A stretch of 9,936 bases of DNA from an uncultured Oscillospiraceae bacterium (GTDB taxonomy: Bacteria > Bacillota > Clostridia > Oscillospirales > Acutalibacteraceae): NCBI GenBank assembly GCA_900550315.1, contig URRK01000053.1:1-9936 (forward strand). The letters run 5' to 3'. Below are positions 7,214-9,936 of this stretch, in pieces. The notes under the pieces are model-generated. The model saw nothing but the letters and a program-made list of their open reading frames with translations. It did no database searches and was not told the DNA's origin. Each line of letters begins with the position of its first letter. The first letter of the stretch is position 1. A program made the position numbers and the translations under genes.

Positions 7214-7242
7214 ATTATACATGAAAACCGCTGAAATAACAA
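7214..7242 (-). promoter_or_regulatory. Promoter of the cpsC-cpsD-cpsB-capD operon
   Basis: On the minus strand, TTGTTA (7242-7237) and a perfect TATAAT (7219-7214) are separated by exactly 17 bases. The predicted transcription start is near 7207, giving a leader of about 100 bases before cpsC. It faces away from the aroF promoter, about 84 bases off. Confidence 0.75.
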
Positions 7243-7325
7243 GGTTTTTTTACAACAAATTCGGCCAACCTTAAAAACAAATTCTTACAGGCAGCCAAAA
7301 AAGCAGCAAAGCCTTTACCCTGGGG

Positions 7326-7354
7326 TTGACAAACGGTACCCTTTGTGCTATACT
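7326..7354 (+). promoter_or_regulatory. Promoter of the aroF leader and aroF
   Basis: A consensus TTGACA (7326-7331) is followed after exactly 17 bases by TATACT (7349-7354), a near-ideal housekeeping promoter. Transcription should start near 7361, about 26 bases before the leader-peptide ATG. A near-consensus promoter is expected where control is exerted afterwards, by attenuation. Confidence 0.85.
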
Positions 7355-7386
7355 TTGCTTGTTAAGTTTACAAAGGAGTGCACTGC

Positions 7387-7485
7387 ATGAAGCCGTTAAA
7401 AGCTGTTTTTAACTTTTATTACGCTTACTTTTACTTCTGCTATTATTCGGCAGGGGCGTTTTGCCGTGCGCTTAAAGTAAGCTAA
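7387..7485 (+). CDS. Tyr/Phe-rich attenuator leader peptide of aroF
   Basis: A 32-codon ORF begins at an ATG preceded by AAAGGAG (7372-7378, spacing 8) and ends in TAA. Residues 8-20 read FNFYYAYFYFCYY: 10 of 13 are aromatic, and the whole peptide has six Tyr, five Phe and no Trp. This is the hallmark of a ribosome-sensing attenuator for aromatic amino acids, like PheL (pheA) or TrpL in enterobacteria. The Tyr/Phe codons overlap RNA segment 1 (7423-7431), and the stop codon follows directly on segment 2 (7474-7482). The encoded peptide probably has no function beyond being translated. The gene downstream is DAHP synthase, whose pathway makes Tyr and Phe. It is an ordinary short ORF in position and has its own ribosome site, so it is very likely real. 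Confidence 0.88.
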   Translation: MKPLKAVFNFYYAYFYFCYYSAGAFCRALKVS

Positions 7486-7543
7486 TTGTTGGCTTTTAAG
7501 AGCAAGCGGCGCCCAGTGCTTTTAGCGTGGGCGCTGCTTTTTT
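7423..7543 (+). promoter_or_regulatory. Transcription attenuator with alternative 1:2, 2:3 and 3:4 hairpins
   Basis: Segment 1, GCTTACTTT (7423-7431, inside the Tyr/Phe codons), is exactly complementary to AAAGTAAGC (7474-7482, segment 2). A competing, longer pairing joins 7454-7482 to 7492-7514: GGGC/GCCC, GCCG/CGGC, GC/GC, CTTAAA/TTTAAG and AGC/GCT, with small bulges. It uses up segment 2 and almost all of the terminator's 5' arm (7504-7515), so it acts as an antiterminator. The third structure is the terminator at 7504-7543. This is the classic trp-type logic: stalling at Tyr/Phe codons frees segment 2, while completing the leader peptide lets the terminator form. The pairings are read from the sequence; the regulation is inferred. 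Confidence 0.8.
7504..7543 (+). terminator. Attenuator terminator upstream of aroF
   Basis: A 12-bp stem is formed by AAGCGGCGCCCA (7504-7515) and TGGGCGCTGCTT (7528-7539), with one G-T wobble. An inner 3-bp GCT/AGC extension lies in the 12-base loop, and six Ts run from 7538 to 7543. It ends 32 bases before the aroF ATG and after the leader ORF, so it is a conditional terminator. Confidence 0.88.
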
Positions 7544-7575
7544 GTGGCCGAATTTTAAAAAAGGAGTTTTAGGTT

Positions 7576-8589
7576 ATGGTTATTATTTTAAAATCTACCG
7601 CGGCAGAGGAGCAAATTAACGGCTTAGTAAAGCAGTTAGAGCAGCAGGGTGTTTCCTGCCACCGCAGCAACGGCGAAAACACCCGGCTTATTGGCCTGGT
7701 GGGCGACACCTCGCATATTGATGAGGATTCGCTGCGTGCCAACGCCCTGGTTCGGGATGTAAAGCGGGTTTCGGAGCCGTACAAGGCCGCCAACCGCAAA
7801 TTCCACCCTAAGGACACGGTAATTGAGGTTGCCGGGCACAAAATTGGCGGGCAGTTTTTCTCGGTTATTGCGGGGCCCTGCTCGGTAGAAAACGAGGAGC
7901 AGATTGTAGCCGTAGCGCAGGCGGTTAAAAAGGCCGGCGCGGGGTTTTTGCGGGGCGGCGCCTTTAAGCCGCGCACCTCGCCCTACTCGTTCCAGGGGCT
8001 GCACGCCAAGGGCATTAAGCTGCTGTTAACCGCCAAAAAGGCCACCGGGCTGCCCATTGTAACCGAGCTGATGAGCCTGGCGCACTTAGATTTATTTAAC
8101 GAGGTGGATGTTATTCAGGTTGGCGCCCGTAATATGCAAAATTTTGAAATGCTAAAAGAGCTGGGGCACTGCAACAAACCCATTTTGCTAAAACGCGGCC
8201 TGGCAAATACGATTGAGGAGCTGCTAATGAGCGCCGAATACATTATGGCCGGCGGTAACGAGCAGGTTATTTTGTGCGAGCGCGGAATTCGCACCTTTGA
8301 GCCGCTGACCCGCAACACGCTGGATCTTTCGGCCATTCCGCTGCTGCAGCAGCTAAGCCACCTGCCGGTAATTGTAGACCCCAGCCACGCCGCCGGCATT
8401 GCCTCGTTAGTTTCGCCCCTTTCCAACGCGGCGGTTGCCGTAGGCGCCAACGGATTAATGATAGAAGTGCACAACGACCCCGCCAAAGCCCTTTGCGACG
8501 GCCCGCAGGCCCTACGCCCCGAGGAGTTTTCGGCCGTTATGCAAAATGTTGGTGCGCTTTCGGCCTTTACCGGCAAAAAGGTGCAATAA
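7576..8589 (+). CDS. aroF: 3-deoxy-7-phosphoheptulonate synthase (DAHP synthase, type I-beta)
   Basis: DAHP synthase condenses phosphoenolpyruvate and erythrose 4-phosphate, the first step of the shikimate pathway to Phe, Tyr and Trp. The 337 residues have the Thermotoga/Bacillus layout: an N-terminal ferredoxin-like regulatory domain (about 1-70) and a TIM-barrel catalytic domain. Motifs in order are AGPCSVE (99-105, metal ligand Cys102), LRGGAFKPRTSPYSFQG (125-141), QVGARNMQNF (181-190), ILLKRG (203-208), DPSHAAG (268-274, His271), MIEVH (295-299, Glu297) and CDGPQ (307-311, Asp308). AAGGAG (7561-7566) is 9 bases before the ATG. In related enzymes the N-terminal domain mediates Tyr/Phe feedback inhibition, which agrees with the Tyr/Phe leader peptide upstream. 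It appears to be the only gene of its unit. Confidence 0.97.
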   Translation: MVIILKSTAAEEQINGLVKQLEQQGVSCHRSNGENTRLIGLVGDTSHIDEDSLRANALVRDVKRVSEPYKAANRKFHPKDTVIEVAGHKIGGQFFSVIAGPCSVENEEQIVAVAQAVKKAGAGFLRGGAFKPRTSPYSFQGLHAKGIKLLLTAKKATGLPIVTELMSLAHLDLFNEVDVIQVGARNMQNFEMLKELGHCNKPILLKRGLANTIEELLMSAEYIMAGGNEQVILCERGIRTFEPLTRNTLDLSAIPLLQQLSHLPVIVDPSHAAGIASLVSPLSNAAVAVGANGLMIEVHNDPAKALCDGPQALRPEEFSAVMQNVGALSAFTGKKVQ

Positions 8590-8605
8590 ACCGGCTGTTG
8601 TTTTG

Positions 8606-8633
8606 GCCGGCCCTTGTTTATAGCCGGCTCTTT
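8606..8633 (+). terminator. Possible weak terminator just after aroF
   Basis: GCCGGC (8606-8611) can pair with GCCGGC (8623-8628), and the stem is followed by TCTTT. An alternative is CCGGC (8591-8595) with GCCGG (8606-8610). The T tract is poor and three similar blocks compete, so this is a weak call; the stronger hairpins lie at 8761 and 8843. Confidence 0.3.
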
Positions 8634-8760
8634 GCCCAACATTTTCTGTTCCCGGTAATATAACGCCCCCGCCAAAAGCGTTTTGCCGCCTTTGCCAAGC
8701 GCTTTTTCGCAGCTTTTTTGGCTGCCGCTAACGCCATTCGGTTGGTGTTCAGCTGCACCT

Positions 8761-8810
8761 CCGGCCGCCTTTGCCCCACCAACCGGGTAAAGCGGCCGGG
8801 TTTTAATTTT
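8761..8810 (+). terminator. Strong hairpin terminator downstream of aroF
   Basis: CCGGCCGC (8761-8768) pairs perfectly with GCGGCCGG (8792-8799). The stem continues inward after a one-base bulge (C8769) as TTTGCCC with GGGTAAA (one G-T pair), giving 15 bp around an 8-base loop. GTTTTAATTTT follows. The tail is on the plus strand, so it serves aroF, about 170 bases past its stop. Confidence 0.65.
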
Positions 8811-8842
8811 GCCCGCAAACCATTTTAATATTTTGCCCTATT

Positions 8843-8878
8843 GGCCGCAGGTACGCTTTTACCCGCGGCTAATTTTTT
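8843..8878 (+). terminator. Second, tandem hairpin terminator downstream of aroF
   Basis: GCCGC (8844-8848) pairs with GCGGC (8865-8869). After one A/C mismatch GGT (8850-8852) pairs with ACC (8861-8863), with an 8-base loop, and TAATTTTTT follows (8870-8878). It stands about 45 bases after the first terminator and would act as a back-up. The rest of the 8590-9126 gap holds no supported gene: only this pair of hairpins, the 43-bp repeat copy at 9005-9047 and the leader of the next gene. Confidence 0.55.
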
Positions 8879-9004
8879 GGTTTATTTTTCCGTTTTTTGA
8901 ATATTTACATTTTTGCCCCCAATACTAACAGCAGCACCGTAAAAGGCCCGTAGAGCCAACCCCTGCTAAGAATACGCGCAAAGCGGCGCTAATAAAGGGC
9001 AAAA

Positions 9005-9047
9005 CAAAACCGCATTGTTTTAAGCGTTTACGCCTACGGCCCCGGCG
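9005..9047 (+). repeat. 43-bp exact direct repeat, upstream copy (non-coding)
   Basis: Bases 9005-9047 are identical to 9488-9530, which lie inside the flavodoxin-fold gene and encode QNRIVLSVYAYGPG. The repeat starts CAAAACCGCATTG and ends GGCCCCGGCG; flanks on both sides differ. Copy spacing is 483 bases. This upstream copy happens to lie in the same frame as the gene, 135 bases before its TTG. A GGCGG/CCGCC hairpin starts within its end (9044-9058). Confidence 0.85.
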
Positions 9048-9139
9048 GCAAAACCGCCGCGCACTTTACAAGGCCCCGTTTACAAAGGTGCGTTTTACCC
9101 GGTGCATTTTACAAAAAATACAAAAAGGGAGGCTTTTTT

Positions 9140-9655
9140 TTGCGCCCGTTAAACCAATTAATTATTACCGATTGCCCTTTACCCGCCCTGCCCCAAGCCT
9201 TAAAAGGCTCCGCCGCCGTTATTGCCCCCAACGGCGCCCTGCCGGCGGCCCGGCCCTGCACCGGCTGCTTTTGCTGTTGGACGAAAACCCCCGGCCGCTG
9301 CATTGTTAAGGACGGCTACCAAAAAACCGGCGAACAGCTGGCCGGCGTGCAGCAGTTAACCCTGATTAGCCGCTGCGTTTACGGCAGCTTAAGCCCCTTT
9401 GTAAAAGGGGTGTTAGACCGGGCAATCTCTTACGTTTTGCCCTACTTTACTGTTTACAAGGGCGAAATGCACCACAAAACCCGCTACCAAAACCGCATTG
9501 TTTTAAGCGTTTACGCCTACGGCCCCGGCGTTACCGGGGCCGAGCAGGAAACCTTAAAGGCCATTATTGCCGCCAACGCCGTAAACCTGCACGGCCGCGT
9601 TGGCAGCGTTGTTTTCGCCAATAATGCCGGCGAAATTTTTTCGCTGCTAAATTAG
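9140..9655 (+). CDS. Flavodoxin-fold protein with Isf-like cysteine motif (NADPH-dependent FMN reductase-like)
   Basis: A 171-residue protein, probably cytoplasmic. Its core resembles NADPH-dependent FMN reductase/iron-sulfur flavoprotein relatives: CTGCFCCWTKTPGRC (40-54), then ISRCVYGSLSPFVKGVLDRAISYVLPYF (76-103), EMHHKTRYQN (109-118) and a C-terminal strand-helix unit. The cysteines fit CX2CX2CX7C (Cys40, 43, 46, 54), the pattern that binds a 4Fe-4S cluster in archaeal Isf; an extra Cys45 is present. The usual N-terminal FMN phosphate loop (GSPRxxGxT type) is missing: the first strand LIITD is followed by a short helix only, so flavin binding is doubtful or needs a partner. The start is TTG at 9140: GGGAGG (9127-9132) lies 7 bases upstream and no in-frame ATG fits. 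Eight Ts (9134-9141) fill the spacer and enter the start codon. A hairpin terminator follows at 9661. Confidence 0.82.
   Translation: MRPLNQLIITDCPLPALPQALKGSAAVIAPNGALPAARPCTGCFCCWTKTPGRCIVKDGYQKTGEQLAGVQQLTLISRCVYGSLSPFVKGVLDRAISYVLPYFTVYKGEMHHKTRYQNRIVLSVYAYGPGVTGAEQETLKAIIAANAVNLHGRVGSVVFANNAGEIFSLLN
9488..9530 (+). repeat. 43-bp exact direct repeat, downstream copy (inside the flavodoxin-fold gene)
   Basis: This is the second copy of the repeat at 9005-9047. It begins on a codon boundary (CAA, Gln117) and covers the strand NRIVLSVYAYGPG. As it fits the protein family well, this copy is probably the original and the upstream one the derived copy. Confidence 0.85.
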
Positions 9656-9660
9656 CCCTG

Positions 9661-9697
9661 CTGCACACTTTGCCACACCCTTGTGCAGTATTTTTTT
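9661..9697 (+). terminator. Rho-independent terminator after the flavodoxin-fold gene
   Basis: CTGCACA (9661-9667) and TGTGCAG (9682-9688) form a perfect 7-bp stem with a 14-base loop, followed by TA and seven Ts (9691-9697). It starts 5 bases past the stop codon. The following 9698-9916 shows no supported gene or promoter. Confidence 0.75.
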
Positions 9698-9929
9698 GCC
9701 GGCCTTTTTGCCTTTTGGCGTACCCTTGTGCCGCAAGGCTTTGCCGCGCATTTGCGCCGCACCGTGCTGGCCGCAAATGCCGCCCGCGGTGCCCTAATTT
9801 ACCAAGCGCAAAACGCGCGGTTATTAGGTGGGGCTACACGCCGTTGCCCGTTTGGGCAGCCACCAAGCCCTGCCGCTGCACCCTGCAGGCCCGAACGGCG
9901 TTAAACCCAGCGAAACGGAGGAATTTTAA

Positions 9930-9936
9930 TTGAAAC
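9930..9936 (+). CDS. Probable start of another gene, cut by the window end
   Basis: GGAGG (9917-9921) is followed after 8 bases by TTG AAA C at the very end of the window. This is the same start arrangement (good Shine-Dalgarno, TTG start) as the flavodoxin-fold gene. Only two codons are visible, so the product cannot be named. Relatives of the upstream gene are, as far as I recall, often followed by a second flavoprotein/oxidoreductase gene. Confidence 0.4.

Noticed and set aside
7361..7575. T-box riboswitch upstream of aroF.
   Set aside because: No conserved T-box sequence (AGGGTGGNACCGCG type) or specifier-loop architecture is visible; the aromatic-rich short ORF explains the region better.
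8618..8818. A 66-codon minus-strand ORF, Lys/Arg/Ala-rich.
   Set aside because: There is no ribosome site, and part of it is the GC-rich terminator hairpin at 8761-8799. The basic composition is what random translation of this strand gives.
8897..8926. Possible promoter TTGAAT, 18 bases, AATACT before the flavodoxin-fold gene.
   Set aside because: Each box matches consensus at only four of six bases in an AT-rich stretch. It cannot be told from chance, although the gene must have a promoter somewhere in this gap.
9064..9116. Recurring TTTAC motifs before the flavodoxin-fold gene, as a possible operator array.
   Set aside because: The spacing is irregular and the unit is only five bases, so it is not distinguishable from AT-rich sequence bias.
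9521..9541. GGCCCCGG/CCGGGGCC 8-bp hairpin inside the flavodoxin-fold gene.
   Set aside because: It lies in coding sequence (YGPGVTGAE codons), has no T tract, and is probably a by-product of Gly/Pro codons.
9683..9904. A 73-codon plus-strand ORF (GTG start) after the flavodoxin-fold gene.
   Set aside because: Its start lies inside the terminator hairpin, no Shine-Dalgarno sequence precedes it, and no family is recognisable. A decayed gene remnant is possible but not supported.

Overview
The window looks like chromosomal DNA of a Gram-positive, gut-type Firmicute, most likely class Clostridia near Oscillospirales/Ruminococcaceae. This is inferred from the gene types (YveK/YwqD/YwqE-type polysaccharide control proteins, a type I-beta DAHP synthase, a CxxCxxC flavodoxin-fold protein), strong Shine-Dalgarno sites, several TTG starts and a GATAT-rich intergenic repeat. 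No species can be named from the sequence. Nothing points to a phage, plasmid, insertion sequence, CRISPR array, tRNA or rRNA.

Layout. (1) 1-2726, plus strand: the 3' part of purB (adenylosuccinate lyase), a HAD phosphatase of the Gph type, and an abutting MFS transporter, closed by a hairpin terminator at about 2695-2726. (2) 2727-3057, non-coding: a compact GATAT-rich inverted-repeat element (2797-2966) followed by a second strong hairpin terminator. (3) 7242 down to 3058, minus strand: a polysaccharide control operon with its own promoter. It encodes a CpsC/Wzz-like co-polymerase, a CpsD/YwqD-like tyrosine autokinase with a Tyr-rich tail, a CpsB/YwqE-like PHP tyrosine phosphatase, and a CapD-family nucleotide-sugar 4,6-dehydratase. 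The last gene is interrupted by a single in-frame TAG after its first two membrane segments. (4) 7326-8589, plus strand, divergent from (3): a sigma-A-type promoter, a 32-codon leader peptide extremely rich in Tyr and Phe codons, mutually exclusive RNA hairpins ending in an intrinsic terminator, then aroF (DAHP synthase). (5) 8590-9126, non-coding: two tandem terminator-like hairpins and one copy of a 43-bp exact direct repeat. (6) 9140-9655, plus strand: a flavodoxin-fold protein with an Isf-like cysteine motif, a terminator, and at 9930 the probable start of another gene.

How the parts work together. The aro locus reads as a complete feedback device. When charged Tyr- or Phe-tRNA is scarce, a ribosome stalled in the leader peptide would mask segment 1 (7423-7431) and let segments 2 and 3 form an antiterminator that consumes the terminator's 5' arm. 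When aromatic amino acids are plentiful the terminator forms and the first enzyme of the shikimate pathway is not transcribed. The enzyme also carries the N-terminal domain that gives allosteric Tyr/Phe control in related enzymes, so both layers would sense the same end products. The CPS operon couples a chain-length regulator, its tyrosine kinase and the cognate phosphatase to a sugar-nucleotide-modifying enzyme. No glycosyltransferase, flippase or polymerase is in the window.

The most interesting element is the Tyr/Phe leader-peptide attenuator. Second is the amber codon splitting CapD, third the GATAT repeat element, and fourth the 43-bp direct repeat around the flavoprotein gene.
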